A stretch of DNA of 64,000 nucleotides, taken from assembly GCF_018916875.1 (NCBI RefSeq), contig NZ_JAHLNO010000004.1, positions 248,001-312,000 of the forward strand, in the 5' to 3' direction. A model generated the notes under the pieces. It worked only from the letters and a program-made list of their open reading frames with translations, did no database searches and was not told where the DNA came from. A program made the position numbers and the translations under genes. Of this stretch, positions 27,839 through 37,379 are shown piece by piece. The DNA is from Virgibacillus proomii. GTDB taxonomy: Bacteria > Bacillota > Bacilli > Bacillales > Amphibacillaceae. The stretch's first letter is position 1. Every line of letters begins with the position of its first letter.

Positions 27839-28335
27839 TTTAATCACATTTAAAAAGGATCCACGCGGTGTAGACCTTCTGGTTTAGAGTATGTATTAAG
27901 AAGTAACAATAAAGAAACCATGGCTAATAGTAAGTGTAAAGCAGATGATAGCCCCAGTTAGACTTACACTTAAAACCTGAATATTTTCAGAACATTGAGA
28001 TATGTTTTTAAGCTAAAATTCCATCCTTCTTTAATTTGTATTAACAAAACAACAGTGGTCCAAGTGATAGCCTGGTTGTAACTTATACGTTGAACATTAA
28101 AATCTCTACTGCTTGTCTGATCTTCAGTATGTATGTACCAAGAAATAATGTGAGGTGTCTTTTTGATCGACTGTTTAAACATCTTCCATAAGATGTTCTA
28201 CTTCGAATGTTAGCATTTCTTTTTTGTACTTTACAGATTGGATTGAAAGGCATATCCGAATGATCTAATTCATATAAATGGAATTAGGTATTTACATCAT
28301 ATATGCCACCATATGATGGAAGGAGGAGAAAGCAC
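27839..28335. other. Gene-free stretch before spoVID
   Basis: About 500 bp; a leftward frame at 27970-28182 lacks a start signal and family features. CATATAA near 28270 and CATCATAT near 28295 could be a sigma-E-type pair for spoVID, but the match is weak. A phrase TTAAACATCTTCCATAAGATG (28180-28200) recurs in altered form near 11810 and 51905. Confidence 0.35.
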
Positions 28336-29586
28336 GTGACAAACGATAGTTCGGTATTTCGTTTTGAATTAAATGAAACGCTCTACTTTGAAAAAGGACA
28401 GGAAGTAAACGAAATGCGAGGTGTTTCTTTAGAACCGGACATTTCTATTCATTCCTTTCACGATTATATTACCATCAAAGGGATCATTGAGTTGAAAGGA
28501 GAATATGAAAAAAGCGATCGTTTTCAAGTGAAAGAAGATATAGAAACGGATGATTTTCATGCTAAGCGATATGTAGAAGCAGTGGAAGAAATGGATAACG
28601 ATCTTGCTATTTTTTCTCATCGCTTTCCGGTAGAAATTTCTGTACCAGTAAATCGAGTAGCCGATCTAAATGACGTCAGCGTTTATATTCAAAGCTTTGA
28701 TTACGAAGTCCCAGAACCGTCTAGGTTCCGCTTATATTCCACGATTGAAATCCATGGCCTCAATAAATATGGCCAATTTAGTCAATCCGAGAATAATAGC
28801 GAATTAGATTCTGTACTTTCGGATATGGACAGAGAAACGGAGAGTAACACAGATGTAGAGGAGGAGCAATTCGAATTTGAATTAAAACGCCCAGATGAAG
28901 AAACGATGGAGGAGCAGCCAAAAGAAGCGGTGGATTTGCCAATGTTTTCTACTGATGAAGAACAGAATCAGGAGACCGAAAGAAATAATACTTTTAATGA
29001 TGCAATTGTTGAAGAAACAACTAAGGAGGAAGAAGCAAAAGACATCGTACAAGAAGATACGAAAAGGAAAGAAAATGAAGAAAAAGAGTCTGCAAGCAAA
29101 GACGATAAAGAAACCGATGAGACTGGAAGATGGAAATATAAAGAGACCAAATCATTAAAAGAATTTTTTGCCAACACTTCTAAGGATAAAGCGGAAGAGG
29201 TAGATGACGAAGAGGATGAATATGATGAGGAAGATTTACATGACGAAGATGAAGAGTACGATGATCAAGACATACACGATGAAGATCATGACATGGAAAG
29301 AAAAAAAGCAGAAGATTTTTCACCGGAAATAAGGGAAAACAGTGATAACCAGGAAGATAACGAACGAGTACGAGCTGTTAGTTATTTGTCGGATATGTTT
29401 AGTAATTCAGAAGAGGAAAGCTATACAAAGATGCGGCTTTGCATTGTGCAAGAACAGGACACGATTGATTCCATTGCTGAACGGTATCAGATTTCTGCAC
29501 TGCAGCTAATTAAACTAAATCGATTAGATGAAGATTATGATGTGAAGGAAGGACAATTATTATTTATACCCCATAAGAAAAAATAA
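28336..29586 (+). CDS. spoVID: Stage VI sporulation protein D (SpoVID)
   Basis: The 416-residue spore coat encasement protein recruits coat layers around the forespore; partner of SafA, also encoded in this window. The N-terminal 180 residues are a beta-rich domain (SSVFRFELNETLYFEKGQEV). The middle (about 190-345) is very acidic and low-complexity. A C-terminal LysM domain is at about 370-414 (CIVQEQDTIDSIAERYQIS...LLFIPHK). GTG at 28336 behind AAGGAGGAG; the in-frame ATG at 28303 lacks a site. Confidence 0.93.
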   Translation: MTNDSSVFRFELNETLYFEKGQEVNEMRGVSLEPDISIHSFHDYITIKGIIELKGEYEKSDRFQVKEDIETDDFHAKRYVEAVEEMDNDLAIFSHRFPVEISVPVNRVADLNDVSVYIQSFDYEVPEPSRFRLYSTIEIHGLNKYGQFSQSENNSELDSVLSDMDRETESNTDVEEEQFEFELKRPDEETMEEQPKEAVDLPMFSTDEEQNQETERNNTFNDAIVEETTKEEEAKDIVQEDTKRKENEEKESASKDDKETDETGRWKYKETKSLKEFFANTSKDKAEEVDDEEDEYDEEDLHDEDEEYDDQDIHDEDHDMERKKAEDFSPEIRENSDNQEDNERVRAVSYLSDMFSNSEEESYTKMRLCIVQEQDTIDSIAERYQISALQLIKLNRLDEDYDVKEGQLLFIPHKKK

Positions 29587-29643
29587 AATCTTCCATCCGT
29601 CGGAGTAATGGAAATTCCCACGAATGGTTTATTGAAGTTTCAC

Positions 29644-29830
29644 TTTATCCCGCACAGGTGCCGTAAGACTTTCACTTCAAGAGCCTCGAGTTGATACAAA
29701 AAGGCCTAAGTGGGAGAAAACGGCACCTAAATGCCCGATTCGTTCAAGGGCCTTTAGGTCATACCCTTGTGGTACTAACATTCAGTAGGAGATGGAAGAA
29801 AACTCCTACTGAATCGAAGTTTCACTTTAT
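29644..29830 (+). repeat. Family A repeat, copy A3 (longest form)
   Basis: TTTATCCCGC start; outer GGTGCCGT/ACGGCACC; inner CTTTCACTT / AAGTGGGAG; AAGGGCCTTTAGGTC arm; 12-bp perfect hairpin ATTCAGTAGGAG (29780-29791) / CTCCTACTGAAT (29803-29814); end GAAGTTTCACTTTAT. GAAGTTTCACTTTAT also stands just before the start, as if inserted at the end of another copy. Confidence 0.85.
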
Positions 29831-29898
29831 CTCTTGCCCTTTCTGTTTTCCGAGATAGAAAGGGTATTAAGTTAGTAGAAAGAAGCATGATAAAATTT

Positions 29899-29950
29899 GA
29901 TTATTTCTATAAGTGATGTAGGTAGATTATTTCTATAAGTGATGTAGGTA
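29899..29950 (+). repeat. 26-bp perfect tandem duplication
   Basis: A 26-bp unit (GATTATTTCTATAAG... to ...GATGTAGGTA) occurs twice in tandem without mismatch, in the spoVID-ysxE gap. The rest of the gap (29951-30164) shows no gene. Confidence 0.9.
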
Positions 29951-30164
29951 GTCACCTACGTGAGAAACTCGTTGCGCTCTCCTATTTTCGTGACAGGTAA
30001 GAACACAAATAATAGTTTGTGGATACAGCAAAGTATAGCCGTAGTTTTAAGGTGTTTTTACATCGTACATATTTTTCAAAAAAAACAAATTGGGTCAAGT
30101 AAACAAACAATGAAAAGGGAATTCTCATATCTAACATAAGCATTGGAATTAGGTGGTGACAAAT

Positions 30165-31184
30165 GTGGAGGACATAAAAGCAGTTTTGCAAGCATATTCG
30201 GTTCAGCCATTTTACATTGAAAAGAAAACTGACCACCTCTATTGGGTACAGGATCATCAGCAGCAATATGCATTAAAACAGAGCCACTTAACTCTTGAAC
30301 TGATACCGATGTGGGAAAAGGTATACAGAAAAGCATATGAACAAAATCTATACGCTGTTTTACCTGTATATTTAACGAGGCAGGGAAATATTTTCCAGTA
30401 TTATAAAGGTAGTATCTATTATTTAACACCTTGGAGAGGCGAAGCGGTAACTACATTTGATAAGCTAACAGCGGAAAGATTCTTTCATAACATTGGCAGG
30501 GTGCATGCTAAAACAAAACAGCCACATTCGGTTGTGACAGAGGATTTTTCAACAACCTTTCAACAATATAGAGACCATTGTGAACAGCTAAAACAACAAC
30601 TGCTCGGTTTTGTTGAACAATACGAAAAGAACCGTTATATGTCCCCATTGGAATTACTTATTTGTACCCAATACAGAGATATTGATTTTTGCTTACAGGA
30701 GGGCATCCGGCGAATCGATCAACTCATTTATGAACAGGAGACGGAAAAAAATTGGAATTACAGCCTCTGTCATGGGAACATATACGCATCACATATCCTT
30801 AAAAATAAGGAGCAGCTCTACTTTATTAATTGGGAAAAAGCAAGGTTTAATTATCCTGTTTATGATTTAGCTGACTTTTTCAAACACGAAACAAACCATT
30901 ATGATACGCCTATGGATACATTTCTACAAGCATTTGAATATTATATGAATGAAAATAAATTATCTAAAAAAGAGCTTTATTTACTTATTATCCAATTGTT
31001 AGATGCACAACCATACTTAAAACAATTAGAAATGCATGCCAGATCTAGAAAAACAACGATTGAGCAAATCGTTGAATTACAATACGAATTTCGCCGGATA
31101 TTATTTGGGTTGCATTTTTCTGCTTATGTTGAGAATAAATACGAGACATTGAATTTGGATGATTTAGATGATGAGGAAGATTAA
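30165..31184 (+). CDS. ysxE: Spore coat-associated kinase-like protein YsxE (CotS/CotI family)
   Basis: About 339 residues with an aminoglycoside-phosphotransferase-like fold: N-terminal lobe, then SLCHGNIYASHIL (catalytic-loop equivalent, usually HGD) and INWEKARFNYPVYDLADFF (metal-binding loop equivalent). The usual catalytic Asp is replaced by Asn and the DFG-like Asp is not obvious, so kinase activity is doubtful. B. subtilis ysxE follows spoVID in the same way. I place the start at GTG 30165 behind AGGTGGTGA; GTG 30153 is possible. The stop overlaps the convergent small gene by 4 bp. Confidence 0.85.
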   Translation: MEDIKAVLQAYSVQPFYIEKKTDHLYWVQDHQQQYALKQSHLTLELIPMWEKVYRKAYEQNLYAVLPVYLTRQGNIFQYYKGSIYYLTPWRGEAVTTFDKLTAERFFHNIGRVHAKTKQPHSVVTEDFSTTFQQYRDHCEQLKQQLLGFVEQYEKNRYMSPLELLICTQYRDIDFCLQEGIRRIDQLIYEQETEKNWNYSLCHGNIYASHILKNKEQLYFINWEKARFNYPVYDLADFFKHETNHYDTPMDTFLQAFEYYMNENKLSKKELYLLIIQLLDAQPYLKQLEMHARSRKTTIEQIVELQYEFRRILFGLHFSAYVENKYETLNLDDLDDEED

Positions 31185-31369
31185 ATCCATTCCAAGTAAA
31201 ACGCAATAAATAGACCAACAAGGATGCCCAATAAAAACACATCAAGCGTAGTCGGAAAAAACAGTGTACGAATTAATTGAAAAATTAATATCGGTAAGGT
31301 TACCCTTTCAATTATGATAATACAGTTTCTCGCCCAAGGCGGAAGTCGGTACCGATAATAGCGTGCCAT
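31181..31369 (-). CDS. Small membrane protein, unknown function
   Basis: The 62-residue protein has a basic N-terminus (MARYYRYRLPPWAR) and two hydrophobic helices (about 14-32 and 42-60). ATG at 31369 follows GCGAGGCGAATAAA. It converges on ysxE with a 4-bp overlap of stop codons. Not recognised as a named family. The good start signal and helix pattern support it being real; conservation would have to be checked. Confidence 0.55.
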   Translation of the reverse strand: MARYYRYRLPPWARNCIIIIERVTLPILIFQLIRTLFFPTTLDVFLLGILVGLFIAFYLEWI

Positions 31370-31827
31370 TTTATTCGCCTCGCTTTCACATGATTTTGAA
31401 TATGTAATATACTATATGTATAGAAACAGGTTAGTTGTGCAAACCTTATAAGGATGTTCAAAAAATCAGGTGAAAAAACTACAAAAATACTATTGTACGA
31501 ATCAGCGCTGGCGTGCCATCTTTTGTTGTTTAGGAAACGATATTCGTTCCTAAATAGTGAATAACTTTTTTAAAAAGTAGCTTCATCGTCTCAGCCACAC
31601 ATCGCGATTTTTCAAGGACGCCTACGAACTTAACCTTTGATCTATTGCTTCAAGGACAAGGAAAGCTTCGGCAGCAATACATCGCACGCAGAAAAAGCGT
31701 TCTTCTTTTTCAAGGAGAAAAAGCACTCCTTGAATGAAGTTTCCCTTTTTTCGTCAGAAGATCTGCCGTTTGTACGTCGCTAACCGAGCGCTTCTAGCTT
31801 TTGTTCATACCTACTAATAGAAAGAAG
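31370..31827. other. Gene-free region with family E and C repeats
   Basis: Segment 31605-31740 carries family E phrases (TTTTTCAAGGACGCC.., TTCAAGGACAAGGAAAGCTTCGGCAGCAATACATCGCACGCAGAAAAAGCG). Segment 31730-31800 is an A-tail scrap (GAATGAAGTTTCCC) joined to the C module (TCGTCAGAAGAT..GTTTGTACGTCGCTAACCGAGCG). No coding sequence seen. Confidence 0.55.
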
Positions 31828-31856
31828 TTGACGGAACTATAGATTACATATAAAAT
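31828..31856 (+). promoter_or_regulatory. Sigma-A promoter of the valS T-box leader
   Basis: TTGACG (31828-31833), 17 bp, then TAAAAT (31851-31856); an overlapping TATAAA at 31849 is an alternative -10. It fits a transcript start near 31863. Confidence 0.65.
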
Positions 31857-31862
31857 AAATCT

Positions 31863-32194
31863 ATTCCTAATATAATTTCATTAAATGTGTAGAGTGGGAA
31901 GAGTACAGAAAAATTGTCACAAAGAAAGGGAAATCAAAGGCTGAAAGTTTCCTTGACGGATGATCTGGAAGGTCGCCCATGAACAGCTTCTTTGAACAAA
32001 GCTTTGCGGGTTTGCCTAAGGTTTTAGTAGAAGGAGCCGGTTTGTATACCGTTATCAACCAATGAAGTGTGTATACTGCATTTTTTCCTATTGTCAAAGA
32101 TGATTGGTGAGAAGCCAAAAAGTATACAAATAAAGGTGGTACCACGGAAAGCATACCCTTTTCGTCCTTTCTTTAAGGATGAAAAGGTTTTTTT
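31863..32194 (+). promoter_or_regulatory. T-box riboswitch leader of valS
   Basis: The conserved T-box sequence AAAGGTGGTACCACGG is at 32132-32147. A terminator follows (32157-32194: CCTTTTC.TCCTT paired with AAGGA.GAAAAGG, then eight T). Upstream are GAAGAGTAC, AAGGGAA, AGGCTGAAAG, and AGTAGAAGGAGCCGG...CCGTTATC as in stem I and stem III of T-boxes. I could not fix the specifier codon; a Val codon is expected because uncharged tRNA-Val should relieve termination. The leader is separated from valS by about 565 bp of inserted repeats. Confidence 0.9.
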
Positions 32195-32196
32195 AT

Positions 32197-32289
32197 ACTA
32201 TAGGAAAGTATAAAACTTTAGGCTTTATAGTATAAGAAAAACGATAGCTTTCGCCATAAAGACTTTGCGACAAGCCAAGTTTTTCTAAT
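32197..32289 (+). repeat. Family B repeat, copy B4, with broken terminator stem
   Basis: It starts directly after the T-box terminator, sense to valS. Unlike all other copies the hairpin reads CTTTGC-GACAA-GCCAAG: a T replaces a G, so one central G-C pair is lost. The T-run is unchanged. Confidence 0.85.
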
Positions 32290-32414
32290 GTTAGAAAGGA
32301 GAAACTTTAGTGCTGAAGAGTAATACGGTATCGTGAATATTCTAAGCTTAAGCGAAGGCTAGGCTGTTGCTTGTACCAAAGCTTATCGTCAACTGAGTTC
32401 TCGTTAATTAGACG
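32290..32414. other. Unassigned segment between repeats in the valS leader
   Basis: It holds CTAAGCTTAAGCGAAGGCTAGG, resembling the D-type repeat start (CTAGCTTAAGCGCT) near 61526, in decayed form. No promoter recognised. Confidence 0.4.
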
Positions 32415-32602
32415 TTATAAAGTGAAACTTCCATGAGTGGGGTTTTCTTTCACCCCCCACTCATGGTTAGTACCTTAATGGTATGACCTAAAGGCCCTTG
32501 AACCAATCGGACATTTGACTTTCCGTTATCCCCCACCTAGACTTCTTCGATCCCTCTTACTCTTGAGGTGGGGGTCTTACCGCCAGTTAGATGTGGGATA
32601 AA
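32415..32602 (-). repeat. Family A repeat, copy A4 (antisense to valS)
   Basis: This divergent copy keeps the architecture. In plus-strand coordinates the terminal hairpin is CCATGAGTGGGG (32431-32442) / CCCCACTCATGG (32455-32466), and the inner stem is CCCCCACCT (32530-32538) / AGGTGGGGG (32566-32574). Both stems differ from the other copies yet pair perfectly. The single-stranded phrase CCGATTGGTTCAAGGGCCT is conserved. The outer stem is weakened. Confidence 0.85.
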
Positions 32603-32762
32603 ATTGTATAGAAGTTGATTCTTTCAAGTAAGGTACAATTCGCATGTCATCTCTACCAGCGGTTAGTTAAATTGAGAAAAATGCAAATATTCGTCTATAA
32701 TGTTCTAAGTTTCCATCTGGAACAAAGGAAAAAATTACTTTATCAATTAAGGAGGAATTATG

Positions 32763-35408
32763 ATGAGTGAAGAACAAAAACCATCACTTTCTGCTAAATA
32801 TAATCCACGTGAAGTAGAAAAAGGGCGTTATCAGTTTTGGTTAGAAGGAAAGTATTTTGAAGCAACAAATGATAAAGAAAAGGAGCCGTTTTCTATTGTT
32901 ATACCACCACCAAACGTTACTGGTCGCTTACATCTAGGTCACGCTTGGGATACAACGATGCAAGATACGATTTCACGGATGAAGCGAATGCAAGGCTATG
33001 ATGTACTGTGGCTGCCAGGAATGGATCATGCCGGTATTGCTACACAGGCAAAAGTAGAAGCTAAATTAAAGGAAGAGGGGACGAATCGTTATGAATTAGG
33101 AAGAAAAAAATTCCTTGAAAAAGCTTGGGAATGGAAGGAAGAGTATGCTAAGTTTATCCGCAAACAGTGGGGAAAGTTAGGTCTTAGCTTAGATTACTCC
33201 AGAGAGCGATTTACTTTAGATGAAGGTTTGTCGGATGCAGTAAAAGAAGTATTCGTTAAACTGTACGAAGAAGGGTTGATTTACCGGGGCGAATATATTA
33301 TCAACTGGGATCCGGAAACGAAAACGGCTTTATCTGATATCGAAGTAATTTATGAGGAAGTTCAGGGGAAATTTTATCATATGCGCTACCCGTTGAAGGA
33401 TGGTGAAGAAACGATTGAAATTGCGACAACTCGTCCTGAAACGATGCTGGGAGATACGGCTGTAGCTGTACATCCAAATGATGAAAGATACAAGCATTTA
33501 ATTGGTAAAAAGGTAATTTTACCGATTGTTGGCCGTGAAATTGAAATTATCGCTGATGAATATGTTGATATGGAATTTGGTTCCGGAGCAGTAAAAATAA
33601 CCCCTGCCCATGATCCAAATGACTTTGAAATTGGTAACCGTCATAATTTGGAACGTATATTAGTTATGAATGAAGATGGATCCATGAACGAAAACGCTGG
33701 AAAATATGAAGGTTTAGATCGGTTTGCTTGTAGAAAACAAATTGTCAAAGATCTTCAAGAACAAGGGATATTGTTTAAAATTGAAGACCATGTTCACCAA
33801 GTCGGTCATTCAGAGCGGAGCGGAGCTGTTGTAGAACCGTATCTTTCTACACAATGGTTTGTTAAAATGCAGCCGTTGGCAGATGCGGCGATTAAATTGC
33901 AACAGGGAGAAGAAAAGGTTAACTTTGTTCCCAAACGTTTTGAACGAACGTATTTAAATTGGATGGAAAATATACGCGACTGGTGTATTTCCCGTCAATT
34001 ATGGTGGGGACACAGAATTCCTGCTTGGTATCATAAAGAAACAAATGAAATTTATGTCGGTAAAGAACCTCCAGCTGATATTGAAAATTGGGAGCAAGAT
34101 GAAGATGTTTTAGATACATGGTTTTCATCAGCATTATGGCCGTTTTCTACAATGGGGTGGCCAAATACGGATGCAGAGGACTTCAAACGTTATTTTCCGA
34201 CTGGTGTTCTTGTTACAGGCTATGATATTATCTTTTTCTGGGTTGCTAGAATGATTTTTCAATCGAAGCATTTTACGAAGCAGAAGCCGTTTCATGATGT
34301 GCTAATCCATGGATTAATTCGTGATGCAGAAGGAAGAAAAATGAGTAAGTCATTAGGAAATGGCGTTGATCCAATGGATGTCATTGATAAATATGGTGCC
34401 GACTCATTGCGGTATTTCTTATTAACAGGGTCAACTCCCGGTCAGGATTTGCGATTTCATTGGGAAAAGGTAGAATCAACTTGGAATTTTGTCAATAAAG
34501 TTTGGAATGCATCCCGTTTTTCACTAATGAATTTGGAAGGTTTCACTTATGAAGATATTGACCTATCAGGAGAAAAATCACTTGCTGATAAATGGATTTT
34601 GACTCGCTTAAACGAAACCATTGAACATGTTACAAAAAACACGGACAAATATGAGTTCGGTGAAGCCGGACGTCATCTTTATAATTTCATTTGGGATGAA
34701 TTATGTGACTGGTATATCGAAATGGCAAAATTACCATTATATGGTGATGGTGAGGAAGAAAAACAGACAACTCGCTCTATCCTTGTCTATGTTTTAGATC
34801 AAACGATGCGCATGCTTCATCCATTTATGCCATTTATTACGGAAGAAATTTGGCAACAATTACCACACCGAGGCGAGTCGATAACGGTAGCTAAATGGCC
34901 AGAGAAACGAGAAGAACTTCACGATGAAAAAGCTGCGAAAGAAATGAAACGACTAGTTGCCATTATTAAGTCCGTCCGTAATATTCGTGCAGAAGTCGAT
35001 ACACCAATATCGAAGCCGATTCAACTTATAATTCAGGCAGAAAGTGACCAAATTGTTCAAGAATTAGAAAGTAACCGTCATTATTTAGAGCGTTTTTGTA
35101 ATACGAGTGAACTAATAATTTCGGTAAATGTTAAAGCTCCAGAAAAAGCGATGACCAGTGTCGTAACGGGTGTAGAATTATTCTTACCGTTAGAAGGTTT
35201 AATTGATTTCGATAAGGAAATTGCTAGGCTCGAGAAAGAACTTGCAAAATGGACAAAAGAAGTAGAACGGGTGCAAAAAAAACTTGCCAATCAAGGGTTT
35301 ATTAATAAAGCACCAGAAGCTATTGTTGAAGAAGAAAAACAAAAAGAAAAAGATTATCTTGATAAACAAGCGAAAGTGCAAGCAAGACTGAATGAACTGA
35401 AAGGATAA
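32763..35408 (+). CDS. valS: Valyl-tRNA synthetase
   Basis: The 881-residue class I synthetase charges tRNA-Val. HIGH-type motif [15 protein letters not shown] near the N-terminus, a CP1 editing domain ([34 protein letters not shown]), and [11 protein letters not shown] as the KMSKS loop. The C-terminal coiled coil (about 815-880) is present. Two adjacent ATGs (32760, 32763) follow AAGGAGG; the second has the better spacing of 7. Expression is expected to depend on the T-box far upstream. It is convergent with the ATP-grasp pair. Confidence 0.97.
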   Translation: MSEEQKPSLSAKYNPREVEKGRYQFWLEGKYFEATNDKEKEPFSIVIPPPNVTGRLHLGHAWDTTMQDTISRMKRMQGYDVLWLPGMDHAGIATQAKVEAKLKEEGTNRYELGRKKFLEKAWEWKEEYAKFIRKQWGKLGLSLDYSRERFTLDEGLSDAVKEVFVKLYEEGLIYRGEYIINWDPETKTALSDIEVIYEEVQGKFYHMRYPLKDGEETIEIATTRPETMLGDTAVAVHPNDERYKHLIGKKVILPIVGREIEIIADEYVDMEFGSGAVKITPAHDPNDFEIGNRHNLERILVMNEDGSMNENAGKYEGLDRFACRKQIVKDLQEQGILFKIEDHVHQVGHSERSGAVVEPYLSTQWFVKMQPLADAAIKLQQGEEKVNFVPKRFERTYLNWMENIRDWCISRQLWWGHRIPAWYHKETNEIYVGKEPPADIENWEQDEDVLDTWFSSALWPFSTMGWPNTDAEDFKRYFPTGVLVTGYDIIFFWVARMIFQSKHFTKQKPFHDVLIHGLIRDAEGRKMSKSLGNGVDPMDVIDKYGADSLRYFLLTGSTPGQDLRFHWEKVESTWNFVNKVWNASRFSLMNLEGFTYEDIDLSGEKSLADKWILTRLNETIEHVTKNTDKYEFGEAGRHLYNFIWDELCDWYIEMAKLPLYGDGEEEKQTTRSILVYVLDQTMRMLHPFMPFITEEIWQQLPHRGESITVAKWPEKREELHDEKAAKEMKRLVAIIKSVRNIRAEVDTPISKPIQLIIQAESDQIVQELESNRHYLERFCNTSELIISVNVKAPEKAMTSVVTGVELFLPLEGLIDFDKEIARLEKELAKWTKEVERVQKKLANQGFINKAPEAIVEEEKQKEKDYLDKQAKVQARLNELKG

Positions 35409-35433
35409 ATTAGGTTACACAAAGGCAAAGGAA

Positions 35434-35473
35434 AATGAACAGGCTGGGGGCCTATAATCCCTGCCTGTTCATT
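35434..35473. terminator. Hairpin between convergent valS and ATP-grasp genes
   Basis: AATGAACAGGC..GGG pairs with CCC..GCCTGTTCATT. T-richness follows only on the minus strand (TTCATTTTCC). The hairpin includes the last codons of the leftward gene, so it may serve both transcripts. Confidence 0.6.
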
Positions 35474-36321
35474 AATTGTTCGCTTATATGTTTTACATAT
35501 AAGCGCAGAAGATTGATATCACTGACAGCACTTAATGTACGAGAACCAACCACATCTTCAATTTCATTAAAAAGTAATTCTCCATTTAAGCCAACTAAAA
35601 AATCAATTCCTACCATGTCAAATGGGAAATGGTCCACGATTTTTTGCACCATACGGTATTCCTTTTTCGTTAGGTGATATAAGCTTGCACTCCCTCCAAG
35701 CTTATAGTTTGCTCGAAAATCTGTGTGACTTTTTCGTAAAACAGCAGCGATAATATGTTTTCCGATTACAAATACCCGGACATCTTGTCCGTGCCTTACC
35801 TGGCTGGACTGAAGGACGAAATCGGTTGCCGGTAGTGATTTCTTATAAGCTGTATATTCCTGTTCATTTTTGATGAAATAAACTTGTTGTCCACCTCGTC
35901 CGCCTACCTCTTTCATAACAAAGGGGTACGGAAATGGCGGATTTGCTGGTAAGTCTAATTTTTTACAATAGACCGTATCAACCATGGGGATACCTAATGG
36001 ATTAACGTAGTGATGTGTCAATGCTTTATGATTACAAATCGTTGCTATTCGTGCATTGTTACATACCACCACTCCACATGTTTCCAGATGCAGGCTAAGC
36101 ATTGGATCTACCGTACGGACAACAGCAAAATCTGGTAAGACAGGAAGGGTTTTATTTAATAACACAGTATGTTTATTATTCAGAACACCGATGGTTAGAT
36201 TTTCCCGATGGATTAGTTCAAGCTCGATCGATTGTAAAGCAGCTTCTTTAATGAACCAATCGATGTAGGCCTGATTGATACCAATATCTTTTTTACTGTA
36301 GATTAACCACCCTTTAAGCAT
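35452..36321 (-). CDS. ATP-grasp ligase, RimK-like (second of tandem pair)
   Basis: The 289-residue protein has an N-terminal preATP-grasp domain (MLKGWLIYSKKDIG...DFAVVRTVDPMLS) and an ATP-grasp core: FPYPFVMKEVGGRGGQQVYF (Lys for ATP phosphate and glycine loop), VLQSSQVRHGQDVRVFVIG and VGIDFLVGLNGELLFNEIED (metal-binding Glu/Asn). The family joins a carboxylate to an amine using ATP, often glutamate ligation. Start ATG 36321 behind AAGGAGTG, 16 bp after the upstream gene stops, so they form an operon. Substrate unknown. Confidence 0.8.
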   Translation of the reverse strand: MLKGWLIYSKKDIGINQAYIDWFIKEAALQSIELELIHRENLTIGVLNNKHTVLLNKTLPVLPDFAVVRTVDPMLSLHLETCGVVVCNNARIATICNHKALTHHYVNPLGIPMVDTVYCKKLDLPANPPFPYPFVMKEVGGRGGQQVYFIKNEQEYTAYKKSLPATDFVLQSSQVRHGQDVRVFVIGKHIIAAVLRKSHTDFRANYKLGGSASLYHLTKKEYRMVQKIVDHFPFDMVGIDFLVGLNGELLFNEIEDVVGSRTLSAVSDINLLRLYVKHISEQLMNRQGL

Positions 36322-36337
36322 TGTACACTCCTTCCAT

Positions 36338-37237
36338 TCAGTCACTTTCACTGATTGCATGTAAAATATAGTCTATCATAAAATCTGCTACATTTATTCC
36401 GGTACAGTCGTATAAATTATGAATATGCGCATTGGAGTTAACTTCACAGACAATGGGGTTCTGATCAGGACCAAATAATAAATCCACACCAGCAAAATCA
36501 GCACCAATTGCTTTCGTTGCTTTAATTGCCAATTCTTGCTCGATGTCATTTGGCTGATATGCTTCCATCGTTCCACCTGCTGTAACATTGGCCCGAAAAT
36601 CATTTGCCGATTGACGTTTCATTGCTGCTACAACTTGATCGCCTACAACATGCAGCCGTAAATCTACACCATAGCTGGAAGTAATAAATTCTTGCAACAT
36701 AAAAGGATTTGTCCCTAACGTTTCCATTTTTGTAGACAATTCCTGCTCTGTATGTACAAGATATACCTGTTCACCAAAAGAACCAAATGCTTCTTTAACA
36801 ATCATAGGGAAACCAAACGCCTCGACTGTTGATTGAATAATCGTTTCTTTAACCTCGGTTGCGAAAAATGTCTTTGGATAAATAATCGTTCTTGGAATAG
36901 GCAAGTTGACTGCCGCCAGTTTTTGATAAGTAGCAATTTTATCATCACTGATTCGAATTGCCTCTGATTGATTAAATACAGGAATGCCAAGCAACTCCAG
37001 CTGCTTTGCTAAGTAAATATCTTTATCCGTAAAGACAACATAATCCGGTAGCATCTGTAAATGGTCTACTAAAATTTGCAAATTGCTTTTTGCTAAATAA
37101 GCGAGCACATCCCTATTGGAAAAAATAGTAGCCTTGCTTCCATTCTGTTCTGCCGCTGATTGAATCCATTCAGCAAAGTCAATAAATTTATTACCTGGTA
37201 AACTATCATTATATATAATCCAACCATTTTTGTGCAT
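36338..37237 (-). CDS. ATP-grasp ligase, RimK-like (first of tandem pair)
   Basis: The 299-residue paralogue of the next gene begins MHKNGWIIYND (compare MLKGWLIYSK). ATP-grasp motifs: FGFPMIVKEAFGSFGEQVYLV, FMLQEFITSSYGVDLRLHVVG, ADFAGVDLLFG and PIVCEVNSNAHIHN (metal ligands Glu/Asn). It resembles RimK-type alpha-L-glutamate ligases. Start ATG 37237 behind AAAGGAACG; the in-frame upstream ATG has no site. The pair is divergent from folC. The product could be a peptide or protein tail; nothing in the neighbourhood identifies the acceptor. Confidence 0.8.
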   Translation of the reverse strand: MHKNGWIIYNDSLPGNKFIDFAEWIQSAAEQNGSKATIFSNRDVLAYLAKSNLQILVDHLQMLPDYVVFTDKDIYLAKQLELLGIPVFNQSEAIRISDDKIATYQKLAAVNLPIPRTIIYPKTFFATEVKETIIQSTVEAFGFPMIVKEAFGSFGEQVYLVHTEQELSTKMETLGTNPFMLQEFITSSYGVDLRLHVVGDQVVAAMKRQSANDFRANVTAGGTMEAYQPNDIEQELAIKATKAIGADFAGVDLLFGPDQNPIVCEVNSNAHIHNLYDCTGINVADFMIDYILHAISESD

Positions 37238-37379
37238 GTTTTCGTTCCTTTCTGATATACTGATAAACATCGACAGAATTAGCATGGATGGAACCAATAC
37301 TTAGTAATGTTTGAATAGTATATGTAATCGGTTTTTACTGGATAAATCTAAAAAACATTTATGAGAGGATTGTACATAA

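Noticed and set aside
27970..28182. 70-codon leftward frame before spoVID
   Set aside because: No start signal, no protein-like features; the region looks non-coding.
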